A DNA stretch of 59,317 nucleotides from an uncultured Bacteroidales bacterium (GTDB lineage: Bacteria; Bacteroidota; Bacteroidia; Bacteroidales; Bacteroidaceae), in contig CADAEK010000017.1 of the NCBI GenBank assembly GCA_902786925.1, forward strand, positions 1 through 59,317, read 5' to 3'. The notes below the pieces were generated by a model. That model was not told the DNA's origin and did not search any database. It saw nothing but the letters and a program-made list of their open reading frames with translations. How positions within the stretch are numbered: the stretch's first letter is position 1; each line of letters starts with the position of its first letter. Shown here in pieces: positions 39,829 through 48,103 of this stretch. Position numbers and translations under genes: made by a program.

Positions 39829-42018
39829 ATGGCTGCAAGACTTAGATTTAAGGTTGTGGACGAGGCATTCATGCGTGCTCCCGTATATGTGGAACAACCA
39901 GATGAACGCCCCAGCGAGTATTTTGGCAAGTATGTCTTCAACAAGGAGAAGATGTATAAATATCTGCCTGCTAACGTGTATAAACAAATGTGTGATGTCA
40001 TCGATAATGGTGCGCCTTTCGACCGCGCTATTGCCGATGCTGTAGCACAAGGCATTAAGACCTGGGCCATTGAGAATGGCGTCACCCATTACACACACTG
40101 GTTCCAGCCCCTTACAGAAGGAACGGCTCAGAAGCACGATGGCTTTGTAGAGCACGATGGCAAGGGCGGAATGGTGGAAGAGTTCGAAGGCAAACTCCTT
40201 GTGCAGCAAGAACCTGATGCAAGTTCTTTCCCCTCTGGCGGCATTCGCTCCACCTTCGAGGCGCGTGGCTATTCAGCATGGGACCCCACATCGCCTGTCT
40301 TCATCATTGGCGACACACTCATGATTCCCACCATCTTCATCTCCTACACAGGTGAAGCCCTCGACTACAAGGTGCCACTCAAGAAATCTCTCCATGCAGT
40401 TGATTTGGCTGCAACGGCAGTGGCTCAGTACTTCTATCCAGATGTGAAGAAGGTCATCTCCAATTTGGGTTGGGAACAAGAATATTTCCTTGTGGACGAA
40501 TCGCTCTTTGCGGCACGTCCTGACCTTGTCATGACAGGGCGCACGCTCATGGGACACGACTCTGCCAAGAACCAGCAGATGGATGACCATTACTTCGGTT
40601 CTATCCCTGCCCGTGTGGAAGAGTTCATGAAGGACATCGAGATACAGGCTCTTCAGTTAGGCATTCCTTGCAAGACACGCCATAACGAGGTGGCACCTAA
40701 CCAGTTTGAGCTGGCCCCCATCTTTGAGGAAACTAACCTTGCCGTGGACCACAACATGCTCATGATGGCCATCATGCGTCGTGTGGCACGTAAGCATGGT
40801 TTCCGTTGCCTCTTGCACGAAAAGCCCTTCAAGGGTGTGAATGGTTCGGGTAAGCACTGCAACTGGTCTTTGGCCACAGACAAGGGCACATTGCTGCATG
40901 CACCAGGCAAGACAGCAATGGACAATCTGCGCTTTGTGGTGTTCACCGTCGAAACCCTGAAGGCCGTGTATGACCACAATGGACTGCTGAAGGCTTCTAT
41001 CATGAGTGCTACTAACGCACACCGTTTGGGAGCCAATGAAGCACCACCAGCCATCATTTCTTCATTCCTCGGCAAGTCTGTGACCGATTTGCTTGAGCAT
41101 GTGGAGAAAGCAGATGACAACGACCTTTCTGTAGCAGGTAAGACTGCCTTTAAGCTCGACTTGCCATCGGTGCCAGAGCTCCTGATTGACAATACAGACC
41201 GCAACCGCACTTCACCCTTTGCCTTCACGGGCAACCGCTTTGAGTTCCGTGCCGTGGGCAGCGAGGCAAACTGCGCCTCAGCAATGCTTCTGCTCAACTC
41301 TGCTATGGCTGAAGCGCTCACTAACTTCAAGGAGCGTGTTGATGCCCTCATCGCTAAAGGCGAATCCAAAGAGTCTGCCATTCTCAAAGTGGTACGCGAA
41401 GATATCAAGTACATCAAGCCCATCATCTTTAATGGCAACGGCTATAGTGATGAATGGAAGGAAGAAGCCGCCAAGCGTGGCCTCGATTGCGAGACCTCAG
41501 CGCCTCTTGTCTTCGACAACTACTTGAAAGACTCTTCTGTCAAGATGTTTGAGAGCACACACGTGATGACACGTCTGGAACTCGAAGCTCGCAACGAAAT
41601 CAAGTGGGAAACATATACCAAGAAGATTCAGATTGAGTCTCGTATCTTCGGCGACCTCTGCTTGAACCACATCATTCCTGTGGTGACCAAATATCAGTCT
41701 GTGCTGATTGACAATGTTCACAAAGTGCAAGACATCTTCCCTGCAGAGAAAGCCCAGAAGATTTCAAAAGAAAACCTCCATCTCATCGAGAAGATATCAG
41801 ACCACGAATCATTCATTATTGAGAACGTGGAGAAGATGGTAGAAGCTCGCAAGGTGGCCAACCGCATTGAATCTGAGCGAGAGAAAGCCATTGCCTATCA
41901 CGACACCGTAGCACCACTCCTTGAAGAGATTCGCTATCACGTTGACAAACTGGAAACGATCGTTGACGATGAGGCTTGGCCATTGCCTAAGTATCGCGAA
42001 CTCCTCTTCATCCGATAA
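39829..42018 (+). CDS. glnN: Glutamine synthetase type III
   Basis: A 729-residue GSIII, the large glutamine synthetase typical of Bacteroidetes, which assimilates ammonium into glutamine. Diagnostic segments are SSFPSGGIRSTFEARGYSAWDP (about 132-153), LGWEQEYFLVDE, the catalytic block KTRHNEVAPNQFELAPIFEETN, and the ATP-binding loop FKGVNGSGKHCNWSL. Further on come NRTSPFAFTGNRFEFRAVGS and a GSIII-specific helical C-terminal region. Length is about 250 residues more than GSI, which rules out GlnA. It stands alone with its own promoter and a strong terminator, as expected for a nitrogen-controlled gene. Confidence 0.98.
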   Translation: MAARLRFKVVDEAFMRAPVYVEQPDERPSEYFGKYVFNKEKMYKYLPANVYKQMCDVIDNGAPFDRAIADAVAQGIKTWAIENGVTHYTHWFQPLTEGTAQKHDGFVEHDGKGGMVEEFEGKLLVQQEPDASSFPSGGIRSTFEARGYSAWDPTSPVFIIGDTLMIPTIFISYTGEALDYKVPLKKSLHAVDLAATAVAQYFYPDVKKVISNLGWEQEYFLVDESLFAARPDLVMTGRTLMGHDSAKNQQMDDHYFGSIPARVEEFMKDIEIQALQLGIPCKTRHNEVAPNQFELAPIFEETNLAVDHNMLMMAIMRRVARKHGFRCLLHEKPFKGVNGSGKHCNWSLATDKGTLLHAPGKTAMDNLRFVVFTVETLKAVYDHNGLLKASIMSATNAHRLGANEAPPAIISSFLGKSVTDLLEHVEKADDNDLSVAGKTAFKLDLPSVPELLIDNTDRNRTSPFAFTGNRFEFRAVGSEANCASAMLLLNSAMAEALTNFKERVDALIAKGESKESAILKVVREDIKYIKPIIFNGNGYSDEWKEEAAKRGLDCETSAPLVFDNYLKDSSVKMFESTHVMTRLELEARNEIKWETYTKKIQIESRIFGDLCLNHIIPVVTKYQSVLIDNVHKVQDIFPAEKAQKISKENLHLIEKISDHESFIIENVEKMVEARKVANRIESEREKAIAYHDTVAPLLEEIRYHVDKLETIVDDEAWPLPKYRELLFIR

Positions 42019-42065
42019 GAAGGACACACTCTTCTTCTGATCAGAAGAGTACAAATATACCTAAT

Positions 42066-42108
42066 AAGAAAGCACGCTCAGCAATACTCCTGAGCGTGCT
42101 TTCTTTGT
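42066..42108 (+). terminator. glnN terminator
   Basis: A 16-bp stem AAGAAAGCACGCTCAG / CTGAGCGTGCTTTCTT with an 8-nt loop lies 48 bp past the stop. Confidence 0.88.
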
Positions 42109-42151
42109 GATTAATCGCCACAAAGTGGCCGAGTCAAATACAAAAAAATAC

Positions 42152-42187
42152 GAATTCACCTTTTCTGTTGACAGTTGAGAGTTGAGA
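42152..42187. repeat. Short heptamer repeat (GTTGACA/GTTGAGA)
   Basis: Three in-phase heptamers GTTGACA, GTTGAGA, GTTGAGA follow GAATTCACCTTTTC, a 14-bp string also present near 25739. It is a small member of the dispersed heptamer family, between glnN and licD. Confidence 0.65.
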
Positions 42188-42226
42188 GGTAACTTAGACT
42201 TTTAACCTTTAACTTTCAACGTCTCT

Positions 42227-43033
42227 TTATAGCCAGTATATTTTCTGCGGGTGCGGTACTCTTTCCTTTTCAGGAGGTGGTGTCATGTAGTCACCATAAA
42301 TGGCTTGCAGGCATGCGTCGTATTCGGATATGACCATCAGTTGCAACCCCTCAAATTCTTTTGTCTCGTAGTGTTCGAAGACACTGCGGGGGTGCTTGTC
42401 TCGGGGAAAATCCATTAAGATGGATCTGTTGCCACAATGGCTGGACTTTTCATAATCATCAGCTGTGATTATTTTTTCGTATTCGTCTGTTATCTTTTTG
42501 ATGTTGGTACTGCCATGCAGGGCATTTCTCATCATGATGAGAAACTTCTTATAGAGTGGTATGGGCTTTGAAAAAGCATCAATCTGCAGTCTTATGCGCA
42601 TCCTCTGTTTCTCGAAATGACGAAGTCTCTTATATACTTTTCTTAGGTTTTCTTCTGCGGTCAGCCCATCCATCGGAAAGATGTCTATCCACATACCAGT
42701 TGGGCTTTGTGTGCACCATGGTATGGAGAGCACTAAGCTTTTTTTGAAGTCGCACACTCTGGCATAACCGAGATAGCTGTTGTCTAGTGCTGGCGCAAAA
42801 ATTTCATAGCCTGCTTTGGACTTGTATGAGCAGCAGAATCGGTCGTAATCAGGACGGGGCATAACGATGTCTATATCATCATCCCAGGGAATAAATCCTT
42901 TGTGCCGTATGGCGCCAATGAGAGTTCCGTAGGCTAATGAATACCTGATATTGTTTGCCATGCAGAATTCGTGCACATCCTTCAGTATGTCAAGCTCAAA
43001 GAGTTGGATTTCTCTGAGGGTCATTTCTTTCAT
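42227..43033 (-). CDS. LicD-family nucleotidyl/phosphocholine transferase-like protein
   Basis: A 268-residue LicD-like protein. The core motif RYSLAYGTLIGAIRHKGFIPWDDDIDIVMPRPDYDRF (about 31-66) has the Gly-Thr and the triple Asp that bind metal in this nucleotidyltransferase-fold family. A second conserved part is WIDIFPMDGL. Family members attach phosphocholine or other phospho-ligands to surface glycans. The acceptor here is unknown, since no LPS or capsule genes are nearby. It is the last gene of the five-gene signalling operon, 31 bp after the RelA/SpoT gene, an unusual context for LicD. Confidence 0.9.
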   Translation of the reverse strand: MKEMTLREIQLFELDILKDVHEFCMANNIRYSLAYGTLIGAIRHKGFIPWDDDIDIVMPRPDYDRFCCSYKSKAGYEIFAPALDNSYLGYARVCDFKKSLVLSIPWCTQSPTGMWIDIFPMDGLTAEENLRKVYKRLRHFEKQRMRIRLQIDAFSKPIPLYKKFLIMMRNALHGSTNIKKITDEYEKIITADDYEKSSHCGNRSILMDFPRDKHPRSVFEHYETKEFEGLQLMVISEYDACLQAIYGDYMTPPPEKERVPHPQKIYWL

Positions 43034-43064
43034 ATCTATGGTGTGTCTTTATGATTGCTGTTGC

Positions 43065-44132
43065 TTATTCTTTATGCATGAAGGGCAGCGTTGCAGCCTG
43101 CTGGTACATGAGGTCTGCCAGCATGGTGTTGGTTTCGCTTTCACCATTGATGGTGTCGTAGAGTTTCTTCAGTCCATCGCGCCCGCCACCTTTCTTCAGC
43201 ACATGGACCAGACAGAGATATTGCAGGGCGGTGTTGGAGGCAAGGATGTCGATGTCGGTGATGGCTAACTGGGCAACGGCCAGTTGGAAGGCATCTTCGC
43301 TGTTCTCGTCGATGAAGCGTTGGATGTCGCCGAGGGTTTCCATTCCAAGGATTTCGAGCACACGCAGATAGGACATCATAGAGACGGGGTATATTTCTGC
43401 CTGATTGACTGAAGCAATACGTCTATTGAGCCTATCGAATGGGTTTGTCTCCAAGTAGTTACGGAATGAGTCTCTTGATAGTGGGACGTCGTCGAGTTGT
43501 CCGCTTTTGACGAGAGAAAGGGTTTGCCGCCGGTATTCGGTGATGGAGAGGCGCAGTCTGCTGAACTCCTCATCCATCAACTCCATCATGCCTGCAAGGC
43601 GACCGAATTGTCGCTTGTATTCGCGTGGAATCTTGACGTCGCCTTTGTAGCCGGTGTCGTGTTCGATGGTGGACCATACGTGCTGCAGGGCTGTTCGCAT
43701 CTGCAGTTCGAAGCGTGGACCACCTGTCTTCAGTCTGCAGATGTAGTGCAGCGAATTGTAGCCAAAGGAATTTAATTCGTGCAGTTTGCGCTTATCCACA
43801 CTTTCTTTCCAATCGATGTCAAAGAGTCGCTGTGCAAGAACGGCTACCTTGTCCACATCGTCGGAATAGAAGGTGATGATTCGCAAACCTACCAGGTCGG
43901 TGATGTCGTCGATGCTCTTGTACTTGGCACCTTTGAGTTCCAACTTTCCTGCCAATGATTTCTCGCTCTTTACTCTGTGCTCGATGGCTGTGACGTAGAT
44001 GCCTTGCTCGTCCAGGGATTTCTTGAGTTGGTTGTAGGCCTCGTCATTCAGTTTTTCCAGCGTGGGCAGCAGTTGGCGATACTGCTCCATCAGTTCCTCT
44101 CCATGTGCGTCCAGTGTGATGATTGTTCCCAT
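43065..44132 (-). CDS. RelA/SpoT-domain (p)ppGpp synthetase, short form
   Basis: A 355-residue protein with one synthetase domain (about 30-205) and no HD hydrolase, TGS or ACT domain. Substrate-binding motifs are intact: HRVKSEKSLAGKLELKG, YKSIDDITDLVGLRIITFYSDD, FGYNSLHYICRL, and FELQMRTALQHVWSTIEHDTGYK with the Glu-x-Gln-x-Arg-Thr signature. The C-terminal 150 residues are helical and unlike long RelA. It should make (p)ppGpp or a related alarmone from ATP and GTP or GDP. It lies 11 bp after the STAS gene in an operon with a phosphatase/kinase, so its activity may be controlled by partner switching; this is inference. Confidence 0.92.
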   Translation of the reverse strand: MGTIITLDAHGEELMEQYRQLLPTLEKLNDEAYNQLKKSLDEQGIYVTAIEHRVKSEKSLAGKLELKGAKYKSIDDITDLVGLRIITFYSDDVDKVAVLAQRLFDIDWKESVDKRKLHELNSFGYNSLHYICRLKTGGPRFELQMRTALQHVWSTIEHDTGYKGDVKIPREYKRQFGRLAGMMELMDEEFSRLRLSITEYRRQTLSLVKSGQLDDVPLSRDSFRNYLETNPFDRLNRRIASVNQAEIYPVSMMSYLRVLEILGMETLGDIQRFIDENSEDAFQLAVAQLAITDIDILASNTALQYLCLVHVLKKGGGRDGLKKLYDTINGESETNTMLADLMYQQAATLPFMHKE

Positions 44133-44143
44133 TGGCTATGTTT

Positions 44144-44446
44144 TTATATGAGCTTGAAAATGTTGATGAATCCCGTCATGGCAAAGACTGCCCGCACGGT
44201 GTCGTTGATGTTTTTGATAAAGACTTGCTGACCTTTTCCCTGGGCATTCTGCAGAATGCGCAGGAAGATGCGCAGGCCTGCAGATGAGATGTATTCCAGA
44301 TGGGTGCAGTCGATGATGATATCTTTGCCTTCACATTCGCAGAGAGGTTGCATGGCCTTTTCTGTCTCTTGTGCGGCAACGGCGTCGAGCCGACCTTCGA
44401 GGATGGCTACCATGTTGCCGTCTTGTTCAAGTATTGATGTTTGCAT
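44144..44446 (-). CDS. STAS-domain protein (anti-sigma-factor-antagonist type)
   Basis: A 100-residue STAS domain. The pattern VAILEGRLDAVAAQE, then IIIDCTHLEYISSAGLRIFLRIL, matches SpoIIAA/RsbV proteins. One of the two Ser residues in YISSAGLR is the site that a partner kinase phosphorylates in this family. It sits 15 bp after the gene for a protein that combines the matching PP2C phosphatase and HATPase kinase domains, its likely partner. No anti-sigma-factor-controlled SigB/SigF-like sigma gene is in the window, so its downstream target is open. Confidence 0.93.
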   Translation of the reverse strand: MQTSILEQDGNMVAILEGRLDAVAAQETEKAMQPLCECEGKDIIIDCTHLEYISSAGLRIFLRILQNAQGKGQQVFIKNINDTVRAVFAMTGFINIFKLI

Positions 44447-44461
44447 ATTGACGTGTTTGTT

Positions 44462-46831
44462 TTATGAATGATTGTTCAGTTTCTTTCTTAGTGTGAGCAC
44501 GTTGCGGTCTCCTGTGCGCTCATAGTCAACGGTGTCCATCGTTTGGCGAACGATGTGGATGCCCAGCCCACCGATGCTGCGCTTGTTGGCCGGGAGCGTG
44601 ATGTCTGCTTCGGCTTGGGCGGTAGGGTCGAAGGGGGTGCCGCTGTCGGAGATGGTGAACTTCAGACGTTCATCATTGGCTGTGGCCTCAATCTTCACCT
44701 TGCCTTGGGTGCCGGCAGGGTAGGCGTAGTTCATGACATTCACTACGGCTTCTTCTATGGCTACGGTGATTTGCGAGGTGGTATTCTTGTCGAGTTCCAC
44801 ACTCTTGCACACCTCGTTGACGAAGTCGGTCAGTTGGGGCACTTCTTGTATATCGTTGTTCAGCGTGATGCTCTTCTGCATCTTGAAGGTGCACTGTGGC
44901 TTGTTGTACTGAATGGCCATCATGGTGAGGTCGTCGCTCTGTTCGGCATCGCCTACGAATTGATGTACAGCCTCTGTCATCATGCTGATGATTTGCTTGG
45001 GCTCCAGTTGCCGCTGTGCAAGTGCCTGCTGGGCCACCTCCATAACTCGGTCCATCTGGAACTGTTCATAGTTGATGTCCATCGCCTCTGTCAAGCCATC
45101 GGTGAAGAGGAAGAGGGTGGTGCCTTGTGGTATGTCTGTCTCCTGCATGGAGTACTGCCACGACGGCATGAAGCCTACGGGTATGTTGGAGTCGCACTGC
45201 AGTTCATGGGCTTCGGTTCCAAGGAGCAATGGGGCGTCATGTCCGGCATTGCAGTAGTGGAGGTGTCCTGTAGGAAGGTCGAGCACGCCGACGAAGAGGG
45301 TGACGAACATGTGGGTCTTGTTCATCTCGCCCATGGTCATGTTGATGCTGGTCATGATGCGGTCGGGCATTGACTCGTGGGACGACACGGTGCGGAAGAC
45401 GGCTCTGGTGACTGCCATGAAGAGGGATGCAGGCACTCCTTTGCCCGACACGTCGCCGATGCAGAAGAAGAGTTTGTCATCGCGGAAATGGAAGTCGAAG
45501 AGGTCGCCACCGACATCTTTGGCTGGTGTCAATGAAGCGAAGAGCTGCACATCGTCGCGGTCTTCCTTGGTGGGGAAATTCTCAGGGAGCATACCCATCT
45601 GTATGCCACTGGCAATGTGAAGGTCACGCTCTATTGAGGCTTTTTGTGCCGTCGTATCCTTGAGTTCTTTGATATATTTGATGAGCGACTGCTGCATGCC
45701 TGCGAATGATTGGCTCAGCTGACCTATCTCGTCGATGCGCTCGAAGGTGGGAATCTCGGCGTTGAATTGTCCTGAGGCAATGGTCTCAGCCTCCTTGGCT
45801 AATCGGTGCAGAGGACTGAGCTCGCGAGTGATGATGCGGATGAAGAGGAAGAGCATCAGGAGCAAGCCTATGATGACGATGGTCATGACGGCATGGCGCA
45901 AGCGGTCAAAGCCTCCGAAGATGTCGCTTTCAGGACAGACAATGGCCATGGAGCATCCGGTCTTGCCGAGGGGCTTATAGAACACGTAGCAGTCTGTCCC
46001 ATCCAGGTTCATTTGCTTGATTCCCTCTTCTCCGCGCTGCATGGCACGTCCTAAGGCGATGAGTGCCGTGTCGGGGTGCTCGAGACTCTGTGTGAAGATG
46101 GTCTGCCGTGTGATTTTTGTGCTGTCGGGATGCACGAAGTAGGTGCCGCCCCGTCCAATCATGATGCTGTAGGAGTGGGGGTAGGGTTTGGTTTCAGAGA
46201 TGGTCTGCGAGAGCCAGGAGATGGAGAGGCTGGTGTTGATGACGCCTATGAACTTGCCATTATGGTCCTTGAGGGCTTGGCAATAGCTGGTCACCATCTC
46301 GCTGGTGTTGGTGGTTACATCGTAGTCCATATAGGGCTCTGTCCAGCAGGGCTGGTCGAGCAGTAAGGGCATGAGGTACCAGTCCATGAAGAAGTACTGA
46401 TAGTTGTCGCTGCCACCCTGTATGGTGCGGAGACTGTCGCCAACGTGCTTGGTGTAGGCGGAGAAGTATCTGCCCTTATCCTTGAAGTAGTCGGGCTCAA
46501 AAGCGATGGAGCAGTTGTAGAAGTCGGGATTGTTCTGCAGCATGCTGCGGCTATATACAAACATGGAGTCTGCCTGATCGGGGTGACGAAGGGCCAACCA
46601 CTTGGTCATATCTGAGGCCACCTCCACACGATTGAGAATGCCCTCGGCGCGCAGCGAGGTATTGTTGAGTATCTGTGTGGCTCGATTGATGGCTTCTTGG
46701 CGCACGGCCTCACGGGCTTGATAAAAGAAGAATCCCAAGGCGAGGACGAAGATTGTAGCCGCAAAGAGCACCACCCACAGGCTGACTCTGACGGAGAGTT
46801 TTCGGCGTATATATTGTATGATTTCTTTCAT
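44462..46831 (-). CDS. Membrane Cache-HAMP-PP2C(SpoIIE)-HATPase signalling protein
   Basis: A 789-residue fusion with both arms of a partner switch. Order: membrane segment (about 17-37), a periplasmic dCache-like sensor of about 270 residues (including QPCWTEPYMDYDV), a second membrane segment (about 312-332) and HAMP (to about 385). A coiled linker with IERDLHIASGIQMGMLP follows. The SpoIIE/RsbU phosphatase has metal-binding Asp motifs AKDVGGDLFDF, DVSGKGVPASLFMA, TDGLTEA and DDLTMMAI. The C-terminal RsbW-like HATPase (about 640-785) has EEAVVNVMNYAY and GGLGIHIVR. It would both phosphorylate and dephosphorylate the neighbouring STAS protein according to a periplasmic signal. It follows the binding-protein gene by 12 bp. 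Confidence 0.94.
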   Translation of the reverse strand: MKEIIQYIRRKLSVRVSLWVVLFAATIFVLALGFFFYQAREAVRQEAINRATQILNNTSLRAEGILNRVEVASDMTKWLALRHPDQADSMFVYSRSMLQNNPDFYNCSIAFEPDYFKDKGRYFSAYTKHVGDSLRTIQGGSDNYQYFFMDWYLMPLLLDQPCWTEPYMDYDVTTNTSEMVTSYCQALKDHNGKFIGVINTSLSISWLSQTISETKPYPHSYSIMIGRGGTYFVHPDSTKITRQTIFTQSLEHPDTALIALGRAMQRGEEGIKQMNLDGTDCYVFYKPLGKTGCSMAIVCPESDIFGGFDRLRHAVMTIVIIGLLLMLFLFIRIITRELSPLHRLAKEAETIASGQFNAEIPTFERIDEIGQLSQSFAGMQQSLIKYIKELKDTTAQKASIERDLHIASGIQMGMLPENFPTKEDRDDVQLFASLTPAKDVGGDLFDFHFRDDKLFFCIGDVSGKGVPASLFMAVTRAVFRTVSSHESMPDRIMTSINMTMGEMNKTHMFVTLFVGVLDLPTGHLHYCNAGHDAPLLLGTEAHELQCDSNIPVGFMPSWQYSMQETDIPQGTTLFLFTDGLTEAMDINYEQFQMDRVMEVAQQALAQRQLEPKQIISMMTEAVHQFVGDAEQSDDLTMMAIQYNKPQCTFKMQKSITLNNDIQEVPQLTDFVNEVCKSVELDKNTTSQITVAIEEAVVNVMNYAYPAGTQGKVKIEATANDERLKFTISDSGTPFDPTAQAEADITLPANKRSIGGLGIHIVRQTMDTVDYERTGDRNVLTLRKKLNNHS

Positions 46832-46843
46832 AGTAGGCTCCGT

Positions 46844-47869
46844 TTACTTTTTAGGCATTAGTTCTTCGTAGGTGATAGGACGGCTCAGCATGTGGTTTTC
46901 CACCATCAGACGACTGGCTTGACGCACCATGTCTGGACGGAGGCGAAACTCGCGTTTTCGGGATTCACGGTCCACTTGCAGGCGCAACACTTCTTTCAGC
47001 ATGAGACGCTGCATCACCCGATTGGTGGCGATGTGGGATTGTTCTGTGTATCTCATCACGATATCCAGTGTCTCTTCAGGATGCTGTGCAGCCCATTCCC
47101 AGCCTTTTCTGCTGGCTATGGCAAAGCGTCTGGCTTGCTCTTTGTGCTTCTCGTAGTAGTCGCTGTTCATGTAAACACCGTCTTCCTGCACGTTGTAGCC
47201 ATGGTCGCAAAAGCGGTACACGGTCTTTTCTGACACTTTCATGCCTGCCTGCACTAACTGGTAGTATTCGTTGTAGCTCATGGCCAGCGTGGCATCGAGA
47301 GCCCCTGCCACGAAGAGGTTGGTATTCTGCGCAAAACGTATCCACTCATAGTTCAGATGGTCCTTGATACTCATGCAGATGGCCAACTGGCCAAACCCTA
47401 CGCTCCAGATACCTACTTTGGCTCCCTTCTGTGTCAGTGGGTCTTTGCCACGAGACGATACAATAACCATCGCATTGTTCATGGATGTCTGCAGGATGTT
47501 CACTAAAGGAATGCCATCATCGACAATCTCCATAGCCTGGCAAAGCTGCAGGGTGGTGGCTTGGCACTTGTTCTGGCGCATACGGCTCATGGCGGGTTCT
47601 GTAGATGAGGGGTGAACTATCTTTACTTTCACGCCTGCATCGCGGTAGAAGCCTTTGGCTTCAGCCACATAGTAGCCGGCAAACTGCGCTTGAGCAGTCC
47701 ATTGAGGTGTGAAGATTAATACGTCTTCTGGGCTCTGTTTGTCAACTTTTTGCTTCGTGTCTTGTGCCATTGAAAAGGGACTGAAGAAAAGGCTGGCAGT
47801 GAGCACCATGCAGAAAAGCGTCAACACCGGCCAAGGGTGTTTCCGTATCTTTTCCTTAATTGTTCTCAT
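46844..47869 (-). CDS. Orphan periplasmic binding protein, NMT1/THI5-like
   Basis: About 341 residues from the ATG at 47869, which gives a proper signal peptide (MRTIKEKIRKHPWPVLTLFC, then a hydrophobic core ending FSMAQ). The frame continues upstream to 47962 (with ATGs at 47911 and 47890), but those residues do not look like an export signal. The mature part FTPQWTAQAQFAGYYVAEAKGFYRDAGVKV is the NMT1/THI5 (ThiY/SsuA-like) fold that binds thiamine precursors, sulfonates or similar. No ABC permease or ATPase gene accompanies it. It is the first gene of the operon with the Cache-PP2C protein, so it may act as a ligand-loaded co-sensor. The ligand is unknown. Confidence 0.88.
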   Translation of the reverse strand: MRTIKEKIRKHPWPVLTLFCMVLTASLFFSPFSMAQDTKQKVDKQSPEDVLIFTPQWTAQAQFAGYYVAEAKGFYRDAGVKVKIVHPSSTEPAMSRMRQNKCQATTLQLCQAMEIVDDGIPLVNILQTSMNNAMVIVSSRGKDPLTQKGAKVGIWSVGFGQLAICMSIKDHLNYEWIRFAQNTNLFVAGALDATLAMSYNEYYQLVQAGMKVSEKTVYRFCDHGYNVQEDGVYMNSDYYEKHKEQARRFAIASRKGWEWAAQHPEETLDIVMRYTEQSHIATNRVMQRLMLKEVLRLQVDRESRKREFRLRPDMVRQASRLMVENHMLSRPITYEELMPKK

Positions 47870-48003
47870 AGTAGTGTTATAGTTAATCATGTATTGTTTT
47901 ACAGGCTTCATCTCCCTTTGAGACTCACATTGAGTGTTTGGAGGAGAATTCATAAATGTCATCCTGTCGACTATGTTAATGGCTTCAAGGATGCTTCGAT
48001 TTA

Positions 48004-48011
48004 CAAAGGAA
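48004..48011 (-). promoter_or_regulatory. Possible promoter of the signalling operon
   Basis: The minus strand reads TTCCTTTG, one mismatch from TAnnTTTG. A TTG box lies about 22 bp upstream. This is the best match between tilS and the operon but it is weak. Confidence 0.35.
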
Positions 48012-48103
48012 TAAATTTTTTTCGAATAATAGGCAAGAATTATTCGTTTTAATGCGTATTATGCCTCATTTTTATCAGTTTTGTTCCTAAACAACGTGGT
48101 TTA

